A stretch of 64,000 nt of DNA from Dastarcus helophoroides (Eukaryota; Arthropoda; Insecta; Coleoptera; Bothrideridae). The DNA lies in contig CM053326.1 of NCBI GenBank assembly GCA_028583605.1, positions 38,099,931-38,163,930 of the forward strand, read 5' to 3'. A program made the position numbers and the translations under genes. How positions within the stretch are numbered: position 1 is the first letter of the stretch; every line of letters begins with the position of its first letter. The notes beneath the pieces were generated by a model. The model made no database searches, was not told the DNA's origin, and saw only the letters and a list, made by a program, of their open reading frames with translations. Below, one piece after another: positions 1 to 11,719 of this stretch.

Positions 1-184
1 ATGCTTCCACAAAATAAATGTTTAATGTTCAAACAGCCAGATTATTTAATTTGGGAGCATATTAGCATCATTTGTTATCATTTTACTTTCAATACTTTAG
101 ATCGTTATTGACAAATTAATGTTAATTGTGGTACTAACCATAGAAAAACGAATAGTGCAAATTTCAAAGAATTAACATTCATTG

Positions 185-2638
185 AATCTAACAAGGAAAG
201 GTTGCGAAGTGTCCGGCGCTGATTTTGCTAATTTTTGGATATGTTTTAAATTACCAAAATCTAAGAGACACGTATTTTTTTTTATCGACTGATTAACGGT
301 TTTAAGGGTAGTTTTATCCCCTCAAAGTTGAGGCAAAAAATGCAGATTTTGCTCTTTCTCGAATACCACAAATGATATTCGAGTCCTTTCTTTTTCTAAA
401 AGTTTTGCTTTGACAGAAATAAAAGAAAAAAATTTTTTTTAATTTTCTCACCCCCTCATGAGGGCAAACTACCCCATTTGGAAGTTTTTTAATTATAAAA
501 ATGGTTATTACGTCAGCAAAATTTTGAAAAAAATATATGTTATTTAATACACCAAAAGTAATTTTACATGTTTTTGAATTTCGTCGAAAAATATGTTTTT
601 GGGGGGTAAACGCCACTTACACGAATACGTATATGATAGGATGTATTTTTATGATTTTTGTTTTATTTTTTTTCTGAAGCGAAGTATTTCGACGAGAAAC
701 TAAAAAAATAATTTTTTAAGATTTTTTTCGGTGACCCCTCATCCCCACCCTCCACTTATAGGAGGGTGAACTACCTACTTAAAAAACCGGAAAATTCGAG
801 ATTATTATGATCCCTCTACTATCTATATACACCAAAAGAAAAGTTTACCAAATTTTTTTTAAACCCACTTCTCCTGACACGTATATAATGGGATGTATTT
901 CTACGATTTTTAATTCGTTTTTTATTTGAAACGAAGTATTTCAACGAGGAATTAAAAAAATAATTTTTTTAAACTTTTCCAGTCTCCTCTCTTCCCCTCT
1001 CTCCACCTTATCTTACCAGAGGGTGAGTCATCTACTTAAAAAATCGGAAAATTCGAGATCATTACCATCTCTTTTTATACACCGAAAAAAATTCTAAACT
1101 TTTGCACCTTCGTAAGGGGGTAAACTAGTCCTTTCTGAGGTTTTTGAGTATTTAAAAAATTGTCATTATAACAGCAACATTTTGAAAAAAAACACTAATT
1201 TTATATACCAACATTTATTTTATTGAATTTTTTTGGGGTTTGCTGAAGAAAAATGTTTGGGGGTAAACACCCTTTAGAGCAAATACGTATATAAAATATC
1301 TATATAAAAACTGCGGTCAGTTGTCTGAGCTTTATAAAAATTTAGAAGTTTTGTATATTAGATATACCTACACGAGAAATATGGGAATTTACCAAAATAT
1401 TTAAGTGTATTTTATTATGGCGGCAAAGATATTTGTTTCTTTTTTTCTTGGAACGAAATATTTCAACAAGAAACAATAAAAATAATTTTTCCCAATTTTT
1501 TCAGCCACACCTCGCGTCCTATTTCTATCAGAAGAATAAGTCACCTGGGATGGGAAATGCAAAAATTTAAAACCTTTCTAAACTCTGTTTTGTGGTATCT
1601 AGAGAACAGCAATGATCTCGAATTTCCAGTTTTTCAAGTAGATAGCTAACTGGCTCATTCTACTGGTATGCCAAGACGAAGGGTGGGAACGGTAGAACCA
1701 ATATTTAAAAATAATATTTTTCTATCTTCTTTAAAATACTTCGTTTCAAAAATAACGAACCGAAAATTATACAAATATATCTCCTATTATATATAAATAT
1801 TTGCGTTAAAGGGTGTTTACCCCCAAAATATTTTCCTTCACCAAAACCCAAATACCGGTAAAATTAATTTTGATGTATAAAATAACATTTATTTTTCAAA
1901 ATTGAGCTGTTATAATGACTATTTACTTGTTAATTAAAAATTTCATAAGGGGGGTAATTTACTCCTATCAGGAGGGGTGGAGGTAAAACAATTTGGTAAA
2001 CTTTTCTTTCGGTGTATATAGATAGTGATGGATCATAATAATCTCGAATGTTCCGGTTTTTTAAGTAGGTAGCTCAGCCTCCTATAAGGGAAGGGTGGAG
2101 GGTGGGGATGAGGGGTCACCGAAAAATCTTAAAAAATTATTTTATTAGTTATTAAAACAAAAATCATAAAAATACATCCTATCATATACGTATTCGTGTA
2201 AGTGGTGTTTACCCCAAAAAAATTTTTTTCGACAAAATCCAAAAACAGGTAAAATTAATTTTGGTGTATAAAATGACATACATTTTTTTCAAAATTTTGC
2301 TGACGTAGTTACCATTTTTATGATTAAAAAACTTCTAAATGGGGTAGTTTGCCCCCATGAGGAGGGTGGGAAAATTTTGAAACATTTTTTTTCTTTTATT
2401 TCTCGTCAAAACAAAACTTTTAGAAAAAGAAACGACTCGAATATCATTTTTGGTATGCGGGAAACATCAAAATCTGCATTTTTGCCCCAGCTTTGAGGGG
2501 GTAAAACTACCCTTAAAACCGTTTATTAGCCGATAAAAAAAAAATACCTGTCTCTTAAAATTTAGTCCTTTAAAACATATTCAAAAATTAGCAAAATCGG
2601 CGCCGGGCACTTCGCGACCTTTCCTTGTAAGTGAATGG
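185..2638. repeat. Large foldback palindrome, about 2.45 kb
   Basis: The left edge (ACAAGGAAAGGTTGCGAAGT near 190-210) reappears in reverse complement at the right edge (CTTCGCGACCTTTCCTTGT, 2610-2628). The match continues inward with small changes for most of both arms: the GGGGTAAAC blocks, the ACGTATATGATAGGATGTAT block and the GACCCCTCATCCCCACCC block all occur on both sides in opposite orientation. The centre lies at about 1400-1600. Each arm also holds two diverged copies of its own modules, so the structure is a palindrome of repeats. No transposase frame and no clear target duplication were found. It is most likely a non-autonomous foldback DNA transposon. An inverted segmental duplication is the alternative. 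Confidence 0.75.
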
Positions 2639-2639
2639 C

Positions 2640-3475
2640 CTATAACTACCCCCCGCAAAAGGTTAAAAAAAACAACCAGTGATATCCAGCACTTTTTTAG
2701 TTAGATAGACTTTACATAAATCTTGCAAATAACTAATGTAAGAGCTAGAGTGTCATCAATTTAATTTCTCTTAAATTTGATCGCCCAGTAACAATAAAGG
2801 ATATACTATACAGCTGGTGGTCCTGCGAGAGAACAGCGTCGATAAATAAACAAGCTGGTGGTTTTAGCGCTTTCATTTTCATTTGGTTCATTGCGTGTCC
2901 ATCTGCTTCTTCGTTTGTTTATAACAAAAGACGAACATCTTTCTACGAAGATACATCGTCGATAGGAAGTTGGGATGGTAAAAAAGTAGATATACAGTAA
3001 CGTTGTCTAGCCGCCGAGGCAGACAGCGCCATGGGAAAAGTAAAAGTCTCTTCAATTGTTTCAACGGAACTAATAGAAACGCGATAGACTCAACATCGTT
3101 AGAATAACTGAATAACATCTGGCTATTTCAACCGATTTGTGGCACGTACCATTTTCAATTAGTCACTCTAGTAACTCTAGTTTGCAAACTTGAGTGGTTT
3201 ACTTCATATGATCTACGGTTTACTTATTCACTCTAATACAACACAGTTTATTCTCTTCAAGGATGTTGGGCAAAAAACTATAAATTGGTGATAAGCTGCT
3301 TTTACATAATTTAAATTATAATTTTAATGTATTCTTCAAAATAGCACGCTTGCCTAAGTGCTTAAAAAGCATGAAATTGGTTAACCATAATTAATACCTG
3401 AGATAACCATAACGTTTTCATAAACTTTTAATGGTTAGCAGACCAAGAAATAAAAAATGTATACTTACCTTCCTT
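2640..3475. other. Unassigned interval
   Basis: No supported gene. A short motif (AGCTGGTGGT) occurs twice about 50 bp apart near 2810-2865. The 76-codon frame on the minus strand here has no recognisable domain and is probably chance. Confidence 0.4.
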
Positions 3476-3575
3476 CATTGAAACACAAATCTTGTCCCCT
3501 GAAACCAAGAAAGGTTGGTTTCAAGGAATAAGATGTGTATTTCAATTTTTGATTAGTCCATTCCAACAAAAGCCC
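3476..3575. repeat. Deletion derivative of the palindromic repeat family P
   Basis: The segment starts with the family P terminus (ACAAATCTTGTCCCCTGAAA), turns directly into the opposite terminus (TTTCAATTTTTGA) and ends with the family's outer tail (AGTCCATTCCAACAAA). The whole middle, including the hammerhead-like core seen in longer copies at 28.5, 31.8 and 41.5 kb, is missing. Confidence 0.65.
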
Positions 3576-5485
3576 CTTTCATATTTACATACATGTGTAA
3601 TAAAAGGTAATTACCTTCAATGTAATAAGGTTGGAGGGGTCAAATATCTGTTACTTATCTACTTTTACTAAAGAAGACTCTTCTCCTTAAAAAGTATAAA
3701 AGTGGAACTAAGTGTACAGATATTTTTTTAAACCAAAAACACATGTGGTTTGAAAAATTCGATCGCTATCACCTGTTTCCTTAATAGATTTACAAAACTC
3801 AAAACCTTTGCAATGATTCGTCGGAACATATATCTCCAATAATAGCCAGCTTTATATTACTTGCAACCATTTCTCTTCAAAATATTACCGCATTGTTTTC
3901 AATTTTACATTAACTTTCTTTCGCGACTTGTCGCTGTCGACCAATTTGCATGCGAAAAAGCAATAATTGTAGCGATTAGCTCGCAATACCGAGAGAAAAG
4001 TCCATGTACATATATATGTATGTATGTTGGTTTCGAAGTGGAACTTACATTTTTAATTGTTCTTCCTATATCTCTTTGTAAACTTTGTGTAAATTTTTAT
4101 ATACTTTTATTCGCATATTTTCTGACGACTCGATAATATATTTCTGACTCGTGGTGGGCGTATTTGATGTATTACGGTTGCATTTCCTCTATCAAGAAGG
4201 CCGTGCGAAGTGGTGTAAACCTGAGCCGGTCAAGCGAATATGTATATGTGCGTGGAAAATTTGGATACGGAATTGAAAGTAAATTCGAGAAGGTGGTGAA
4301 CCGACCGACCGGTGGTGGAAATGATCGGCAGGTGGTAGAAGGTTTTGAGGCACCAGGCGCCCAATACTGCGCTACCATTGGTCCATCGACACGAGACTAC
4401 GTACGAACACATTCACGCACAACGTACACTGGTGTCGAATTAATTACGGCCAATGTAACCGACCGGTAAATCATTATTTTTTATGGACCAGAAATTACCA
4501 ATATTATGTGAAGTATTGGGATCCTCTAACAACGGACTTTTTCGTAACATAACATACATTAACTGAAAATAATGAGTAATAATGATTGGCGTGCGTTACG
4601 CATTACCAATACTTGGGCGACATTTCAAGAAATTATGTTTTTGAACATTAACATTTCTTTTACAGAGAATCGTTTATTTTTTTGTTTTAATTAAAATGTC
4701 TACCACTTTTCTCTTTTTATTACATTTTTTAAAATTATTGAGGTTGATGCCATGTTTCATTCAGTTGACTAATCTTTCCTTCATTTTATTTGTCACATCG
4801 GCACATTTACTGTGTGCCCATGGCCATACAATTTCATACAAATGCCGGAATCTCCCGGTCTTCATGTTCAAAGTTTATCGTGAAAATACATCTATAACCA
4901 GTATCAGGTTGCCCATTTTTTTTTCTCTTTTACTAGATTGGCTGACTGCCACCACTATTCGATTTTTAGCATTGACTGTACGCATGAATTTATACTATTA
5001 ATCTCCAAAGCATTTTGCAGTAGATTTTCTTGGCCTGCACTGCTTATTTGAAACATTTAAGCAAGGAGAACTGAAGCGAAAGCCATCTAGAAGGAGAGAA
5101 GGCTATGTTGCCATTGGTTCAAGACTTTTCCCCAACCTGCAAAACGAAGCATCGATATTCCTTGAAATGTTTAATTTCGGGTTGCGATTACTCAAAAATG
5201 GTACCGTTAGAAATTCCCATATATCCCATACATTAATAATATTAGCGTTCTTATCAAAATATATGAAAAAGTTTGATCCAATAAATTAAAATCTCTTCGA
5301 AAACGTTTTTTCGCCCATAGCTTATAAAGGGTTTCCCAAAGGACTCTCGATGTTTGACAGCAGCGCATTACAAGGTGGAAAGTCACACAAGCGTTATCTC
5401 TGGCAGAAGTATTCAGTTGGCCTCGACATTTAATATGGAACTGATCCACAATTCAACAACGTATCGAAATCGTCCAAATTTATTA
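3576..5485. other. Unassigned interval with a GC-richer patch at 4150-4470
   Basis: Mostly AT-rich DNA. The patch at 4150-4470 has clearly higher GC and is open on both strands (101 codons forward, shorter frames reverse). No domain is recognisable, so it could equally be exon, untranslated region or GC-rich repeat. The 101-codon frame at 4696-5001 is hydrophobic, without identity. A short motif at about 5168-5187 (TGTTTAATTTCGGGTTGCGA) is found again at about 9434-9453. Confidence 0.35.
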
Positions 5486-5489
5486 CCAA

Positions 5490-5935
5490 AACCAATGTTC
5501 CGTTCAGCAAATGTTTCTGGCACACCTGCTGAGTTCTTAATTCGCCGTTTAATGGAGATATTTGAAGAAAGTGGTTCAGTGGTAGTTCAACCAATGCCTG
5601 TTAGTCAGTGAAGAGTGAGATCCTTTGAAAATATCGTTGTCGTCCGGAAAAGTGTGCATAAAAATCCTATTCCGCGTCGTGCTCAAGAAGTTGGACTGTC
5701 GAGGATGTCAACCTGGCGAATTTTACATTATGACTTATCGCTTCACCCATGTAAGGTGCAATTGATTCAGGAATTAAAGCCTATAGACAACGGCGTAAAT
5801 TCCCTGACGGGGCGCTAAAACACTTGGAGAGTGACCCCAATTTTGGAAAAAAAATCTTTAATGACAAAGCACATTTCTGGTTGAGTGGCCCTTTTAACAA
5901 GCAGAACTGCCTAATTTAAAGCGATGAAAACGCGC
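5490..5935 (+). pseudogene. Tc1/mariner-superfamily transposase, N-terminal fragment
   Basis: This would be the DNA-binding part and first catalytic region of a cut-and-paste transposase of the IS630/Tc1/mariner superfamily. In two frames one reads an IRRL..IFEESGSV helix-turn-helix segment, then RRAQEVGLSRMSTWRILHYD and HPCKVQLIQELKP, and then NDKAHFWLSG. The last corresponds to the family's first-aspartate block, usually SDEAHFWL; the D is kept and the next acidic residue is lysine. Stops and frameshifts (for example at 5609-5611 and 5816-5818) show it is dead. The coding sequence resumes at 6212 after an insertion and again at 9697 after a second one. Assignment to the superfamily is firm, to a clade not. 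Confidence 0.75.
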
Positions 5936-6211
5936 GAAGAGATACAGAGATTGAGTCGCATGCAGGAGTATATACAAGAGACAAAAGAAAATCAACACAT
6001 TGAAAGAATGGTCAAATAAGCGAAGGTATTGAAACCAACAGGAAAAAGAACACAAGGAAGACCGATAAAAAGATGAAAAGAATGCTGGACATCAGAAGAA
6101 TGAGAGGTTTAAAGACCAGAAAAGGTTGATAATCGTACTTCCAAGAATGAAGAAAAAGAGAAAGAAGAAGAGACAGAAGAAGAGAAGGAAGAAGAAGAAT
6201 CAGAGTAAAAT
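5936..6211 (+). mobile_element. Insertion in the transposase, possibly an RTE-LINE tail
   Basis: This 276-bp piece separates two adjoining parts of the transposase (SDEN upstream, VPLHFEKVTMW downstream). It is purine-rich, and one frame reads KVLKPTGKRTQGRPIKR, which resembles the basic GKR.RGRP end of LINE open reading frames such as those of the RTE clade. The second half is a GAA-rich low-complexity run. The insertion limits were placed from the transposase reading and may be off by several bases. Identity as a LINE 3' piece is tentative. Confidence 0.4.
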
Positions 6212-6289
6212 TCGCGGGAGAGTTCCACTGCATTTCGAAAAAGTAACTATGTGGTATACATTATGGTCCGGAGGAATGATCGATCCTTA
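6212..6289 (+). pseudogene. Tc1/mariner-superfamily transposase, middle fragment
   Basis: A short stretch encodes VPLHFEKVTMWYTLWSGGMI, which in this transposase type lies between the first and second catalytic aspartates (usual form HPEKVTVWCGLW.GGIIGPYF). It is the direct continuation of the 5490-5935 fragment. It is cut at 6290, where a hAT-like terminus (CAGGGCCGTAACC) begins; the following residues (about 40) are missing before the frame resumes near 9702. Confidence 0.7.
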
Positions 6290-8448
6290 CAGGGCCGTAA
6301 CCAGCATTTTTTCGGGGGGCGGGGGCTGGGAACCTTCTGCTAAAACTACCTAGTCTTTGTTTGCGACTAGGTTAGAGATAAGAAGCCACGGTCCAATACT
6401 ACTTTGTGATTAATATTATTATTGTATACAAGTATAACCAAAATATAAAAAAAATGCACTAAAACCATTTCTAGAGTTCAACTCTTCTAACATTCTGACA
6501 AAGTAATTTAACAACAAAGTCGCCTATTTATCTTAATTTAATTTCTAAATAAAATCAGATGTGTGGGTAAGATGATAAAATTACTCGAAAGATATTCCTT
6601 TCCTAAAATTTATATTTGAATTGTCTTCTATAACCTGCACTTGTGTATGAAAAATGCCTATAGAAAGTGCTCTATTTAAAGACATAGTTTGAAGTCAGCT
6701 GGAGAAAAATCTTTTTTTTTTTAAATTTTTTTAAATTTCGATTGAATTTATAATTTTAACTCGTATCTCAAATTTAAAATTTGCACCCGAACAGAATTTG
6801 GATATTCTTTCTAAATTTTGGAAAACATTTGATGTTTTTAAGTTAAGTTTCCTCTTAGCATCAACTCTTTTTCTAGCTGGCAACAACTTCAATCCCTAAG
6901 TTTTTTATTTTGGGCAATTTCGGGAATTATCGTTGATATCTGAATTTGCAATGTCGAAGTGCATTTGATTCTTCCGAATATCGAAAAAAAGTTTTTGCTA
7001 TAAAGTTATTTATCGTTTTTTTTTTTGTAAGTTTTACCTTTAATCTCAAAATTTCGACCTCTTTTGGAAATTTTCAATTTGAATTAGATTTTTTGCTAAA
7101 TGCGAAGTATGTTAATACTTTTACTTTTTTTTCTCAAAAATTCAAAATTTAAAATCTTGGTATTTACTTCAAACCCACAAATATTTTTTTAAACTTCAAT
7201 TCTTCCTTGAAACGTGAAAATTTTGCCAAAATGTTTGTGAAAAATGTCAGATAGCTAAATTCTGAACTTAATCAAGAGTTTTTTGAATTTGGAATTTTAA
7301 TTTGAAAAATCTACATTTAGAATGGACAAACTCGTTCTAGAAAAAGTTTAATTACGACCGTGTTTATACTTTAAAATAACCAGAATTTATCATTTCCGAA
7401 AATATTAACATTTTTAAAAATTTTGAATTTCCGAACAAAATTACGATATGTTAATTCTTAATGTGAGTTCGAACTCGAAATTTTTAGTTTTTTAAATTCG
7501 AAATTTTAGAAATAAGTTGACATTTAGAATTACTCTCTAAATCCGAAGAAAAAAGAAGCCATAATTTTTGAAAAAAAAGGTTTGAAGTCAAAATTTTCTA
7601 AAAAAAGTCTCTCATTTTCAAAAGATAAAATCTATTAACAAAAACTAATAACACTCAACATTTTGTCTTGAAAAAAAATTCAAAACTTGAAGCTTTGAAA
7701 CTTTTAGTGTTTTCTCAAAATGGCCTGGAGATTTTCTATAAATGCAATGTCTAGAAAGAAAGTCAAAATATTTTGAAGAAGTCTGAATTTTTAACCAGTG
7801 CTAATGTAAAAATTTTGAAAAATAAACTAAAGTCATTAAGCTCATTTTTTTTCAAAATTTCGACTTTAATCTTGACATTTTTAAACTCGTCGAAAAAAGT
7901 TCTAAAAATTTTATAAATCAAGTTTTTCTAAAAATATGAATTTACAGTTGAAATGTGATTAAAAGTACAATAAATCCTTAATTAAAGTTGAAATTTGATA
8001 ACTAAGATAGAAATTTCAATATTTTTTTGGAAGTTTTCACTTGGAATTGGAATTTTGGAAAAAAAAGTCGAATTTTCGAAATCGTAATCGAAATATAAAC
8101 AAATCAACTTCATGACAAAAAATTTCGAAATTTTCTATTATGAAGTTAAAACTTGTTGATAAAAATTAAAATTTCGAATTCAGCTGATGGGTTCAAGTTA
8201 CTAAAAAAAATCCTGAATATTCCAACTTAAAAATGCTCCAGTTTTCTGTAAAACTCGAAATTTATAAAAGAATCGAGATTTTAGACTTTTTTTTTAAAGT
8301 TCAATCGCCATGTTAGAAAAATTATAGAAGAAATTCATAAAAATAACTTATTAAAAATGTCTTCTCAAAATAATGGCTTATAAGATATTTTGATTTTTTA
8401 GTAAAGGGCCTAACATTCAAAATTTTATTCAAAAACCGCATTTAAAAT

Positions 8449-8840
8449 TTAAATTTTTAATTCCAAAATTGTAAAACTATTATTACAAAATCCAAGTTTT
8501 TCACAAAATTTGGTGATAAATCTCGAAAAATCGCTTGTATAAACTTCCAGTTCTTCTCAAAATTTGAATTCTTTTTCAAAATAGGGAACTTAAGCTTGAA
8601 AAACTTGCAAATTCAACATTATTTTAATAAAATTCAAAACGTAATTTTTTAAATTCCAAAACTGTAAAACTATTATTACAAAATCCAAGTTCTTCTTAAA
8701 ATTTGGTGTTAAATCTCAAAAAATCGCTTGTATGAATTTCTAGGTTTTCTCAAAATTTAATTTTTTTTTCAAAATAGGGAGTTTAAGCTTGAAAATCTTG
8801 CAAATTCAACATTATTTTAATAAAATTCAAAATGTAAGAT
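8449..8840. repeat. Tandem duplication, period about 193 bp
   Basis: Two neighbouring copies share the order AATTCCAAAA, GTAAAACTATTATTAC, AAATCGCTTGTAT, CAAAATAGGGA, TTAAGCTTGAAAA and TTCAACATTATTTTAATA. The anchor GTAAAACTATTATTAC is at 8471 and again at 8664. Non-coding. Confidence 0.8.
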
Positions 8841-9075
8841 TAAAATTTCAAATAAAAAAAAGGAAATTTCAAGAAAAGTTTACATTTTTCTAGAAATGAA
8901 ATCTCAGATTTAAATGTATATTGGAAAAAAATCAAATAAATTTAATGTAAAAATTTTAAGATTTAGGGCGAAAATTCGAGAATGAACTCCAAATTTTAGG
9001 AACTTCTTTATTTGAAAATGTTATATTTCTTCTGAATATCACGAGTATAACCTAAAATCTATTATTTTTTTTAAT

Positions 9076-9607
9076 TTCGACTGAGATATATTCTTCATGG
9101 TAGACCCTTATTGACCGGAAATATTATGTTTTTTTCAATTGAAATAAATAAATAAATAAATTTATTTAACATTTCTTCGGCATAGTTTGGAAATATTTAA
9201 ATTTTTATGGTTTGTTGACAATTTTCTAAACAATTTTTGAAATGCGACTACGTCACTTCATGACAGTTTACAAATTAAGAGGTTAGTTTATTTTACATAG
9301 AATAGGAATAATGAAAAATAGGAGACCAAAAATTAGATATGGAAAAAATAAAAATTTTGTATTTTTGATAAATTAGGAAAATATAAAAAAATACATAAAA
9401 AAGGTTGTAGCACTGGACATCGATGTTTCGCTCTGTTTAATTTCGGGTTGCGAAAAATAAAGAAATTTTAACATGAATGGACGTTTCATCATCAATTTAC
9501 TGTGTTAAAAATTTACTATGTTAAAAATTTAAATATTTGAAGCCCGATCCATTTCAAAAATTGTTTAGAAAATTGTCAACAGACCATAATAAATTCGACT
9601 GAGATAT
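9076..9607. mobile_element. 504-bp insertion with 14-bp flanking duplication
   Basis: TTCGACTGAGATAT occurs at 9076-9089 and again at 9594-9607, as expected for a target-site duplication. Between them lies a segment with an AATA microsatellite (about 9147-9165) and a strong internal inverted repeat: the arm near 9203-9240 (GTTGACAATTTTCTAAAC) returns in reverse complement at about 9552-9590. No coding frame. A 14-bp duplication fits target-primed or staggered insertion better than a hAT (8 bp) or mariner (TA) event. Confidence 0.6.
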
Positions 9608-9696
9608 TAAAATGTTTTTTTATTAATTGTGAGTTTTGGCCTGTTAATGCCTTTTTTAGAGTATTTTACCTTTTTAGTGTCTTCTTTAGCTTTTCA

Positions 9697-10018
9697 TTTT
9701 TGGTATGGATCTGAGAAACACATGGTTTCAACAAGACGGAACAACGTGTTCTACTGCACATGATACAGTGACATTAATGCATGAGTAATTCGAGGGGTCT
9801 GTTATATCGCCAAATGACGACGTCACTGGATTTTTCTCTCTAGAGTTTCCTAAAATCTCGTGTCTGTGACGATAAACCACAAACAGTTGGCACCCTTAAA
9901 GCCAACATCAAGCGTCAAATTGCTGCGCTTGAGCCACATGTGTGAAATCAGGTCATGTCATCAGAAATCGACTCACCAGGCAAAGCAGTGGCGGACATTT
10001 AAGTGACATAATTCTTAA
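9697..10018 (+). pseudogene. Tc1/mariner-superfamily transposase, C-terminal fragment
   Basis: The frame from ATG at 9705 reads MDLRNTWFQQDGTTCSTAHD, which is the second-aspartate block (QQDG). An in-frame TAA follows at 9787-9789. The third catalytic block (usually WPPRSCDLTPLD) is missing through an internal deletion after NDDVTG. The C-terminal tail is recognisable in other frames (DKPQTVGTLKANIKRQIAAL, then SGGHLSDIIL), so several frameshifts separate the pieces. It completes the split gene of 5490-5935 and 6212-6289. With the third acidic residue gone the protein could not catalyse transposition. Confidence 0.8.
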
Positions 10019-10019
10019 A

Positions 10020-11718
10020 ATATAATGTCACCATATATGCTTTTAAATAAATATTACATTATGTCAATTCTATTTATACCTTTTCTTTTATTACACTTTA
10101 AAGATCGAGCGTTCTTATTGGGAAATCATTTATATTAAAAATTGTACGTTTGACATTAAATATCTCAGCTTTGGTACCGACTTGAATCTTTTAATTTTAC
10201 GATTGTATAGACATCACTGTTAGTAACGCCTAACAGAATTTTGAAACACACGTAACATTGTCTCAACTCATCCTAAAAAAGATGTAAGGAAATCGCGCCT
10301 ACGTATTTAAAATAGCGCTAAATAAGGTCCAGTTAGAAATCACAAAGGTTTTATCATAAAAATAATAATAATGGACCTATGGGCTCTGTTATCAGGATGC
10401 AATAGAAGGTTTTCAGTATTTATTTCACGATTAAATTTGTAATAGATTTATTCTATCTCGAGCATTGCATTGTCAATCGTAATCGAGTTCAAACTTGCTG
10501 TCAGCTGCAATTCGGCTCACTACAAACCATACTCCAGCGGCAAAATACTCTAACTTTGACAGTGAGGTGATACGCAAGGATCATTTCAGGGAAGACCGCT
10601 TGCAGTAAGTCATACTGATTTTCACAAATGACCCCACTCTAAGTTATCTAAAACGTAAATTATCCTGTTATCAAATTATGATCAAATTGAAGTCATTCAA
10701 TGAAAAAATGTTGTCAAGAATCAGTGATAAGATTTCCACAATTGTTATAACAAAAATGACAAATATGATGCCACAAGATACACGATATAAATTATTTGTT
10801 CTTAAAATGTCAAAAGGATGCATTCGAACCGAAACGCTTTTACAAGGTGGTCGATGTTCATTGAGATCCGCAGATCGGGATGGGTCCTAAATGTTTTTTG
10901 CACAAGAACTGCGGCAGGTGATCCAATTAACGGGACCTGTAGTCAGAGAGTAGTCGTTCGTCGTCGCTATCACCTGTGCCAATATACACGCGCTCGTCTA
11001 AAAATATTCACAAATTCCTGCATGTGTTTATATTCCGCCTTTTTTATGAAATATGCGATAATTGGGGCTGCTGACTTTGTCAGCTGATTGGATATCGCGT
11101 TTTCGAATCGTTCATTATACTTAAGGTTGATCACTTGACTCTAAGTAATGTCCGGATTAATTGATCAATGTTAAAGTGGTCTCGAGATGATATAATCGCG
11201 AAAGACGCCAGAAAAATACCGTTGACAATTTTAATCTTGGTGTTGATGTAGTAAAATTATCGAAGCTTGACTTTTTAACGCCATTTAAAAGCTTTTTGTT
11301 TCATAATTAGGATATACAATTGGGCTATTACTAGTTTTTTGATTTTATTACTATATCGGGTGTCCCTTCGAGTCGAGGGCGGAGGATAGCTCCTCATTGT
11401 AGTAAAATTTAAAAATTTCGTCATACTTATATTTTTTATGATATTTTTAAGGAATACCAAAAACGCGGAAGATTGTAATTCAATTAGTTCAGTTCCTGAA
11501 ATCAGTCAAAGTGTGAAGACCTCGACGAACGCACAAGAAACAAGCCCAAGTTGAAAAGCCTGAAATAATTCGCATAAATCCAAGATTCGTCACCGGTGCT
11601 CCGATGTAGATGTAATAAATGGCTGTTAATCGACCATGATTGTATTTTTTAAACAGTTATTTACATCAATCGTCGCTATTATCAAATTATACGGAATCCA
11701 AAGCGGTCAATACTTTTC
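10020..11718. other. Unassigned interval
   Basis: AT-rich DNA with a somewhat GC-richer patch at about 10800-11000. The short overlapping forward frames there (70 and 89 codons) have no recognisable domain. No RNA gene or repeat was identified. Confidence 0.35.
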
Positions 11719-11719
11719 C

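Larger units (their letters stand above)
6290..9690. mobile_element. hAT-like element inserted in the transposase, right end not visible
   Basis: The left border is CAGGGCCGTAACCAGC, very like the CAGGGCCGTGC termini of the complete element at 53457-58548. It falls in the middle of transposase coding sequence. The body from about 6700 is AT-rich and non-coding, with the same AAATTTCGA/AAAATTT vocabulary as the other hAT-like bodies. Transposase sequence resumes near 9697, but no matching right terminus (CGGCCCTG) is present, so that end is lost or degraded. The body carries a 193-bp tandem duplication (8449-8840) and a further 504-bp insertion (9090-9593). Confidence 0.55.

Noticed and set aside
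4164..4469. 101-codon forward frame in a GC-richer patch
   Set aside because: Open on both strands at once and without any domain or splice context. Mentioned only as part of the interval.
6012..6233. 73-codon minus frame rich in leucine
   Set aside because: It is the reverse complement of a GAA-rich low-complexity run.
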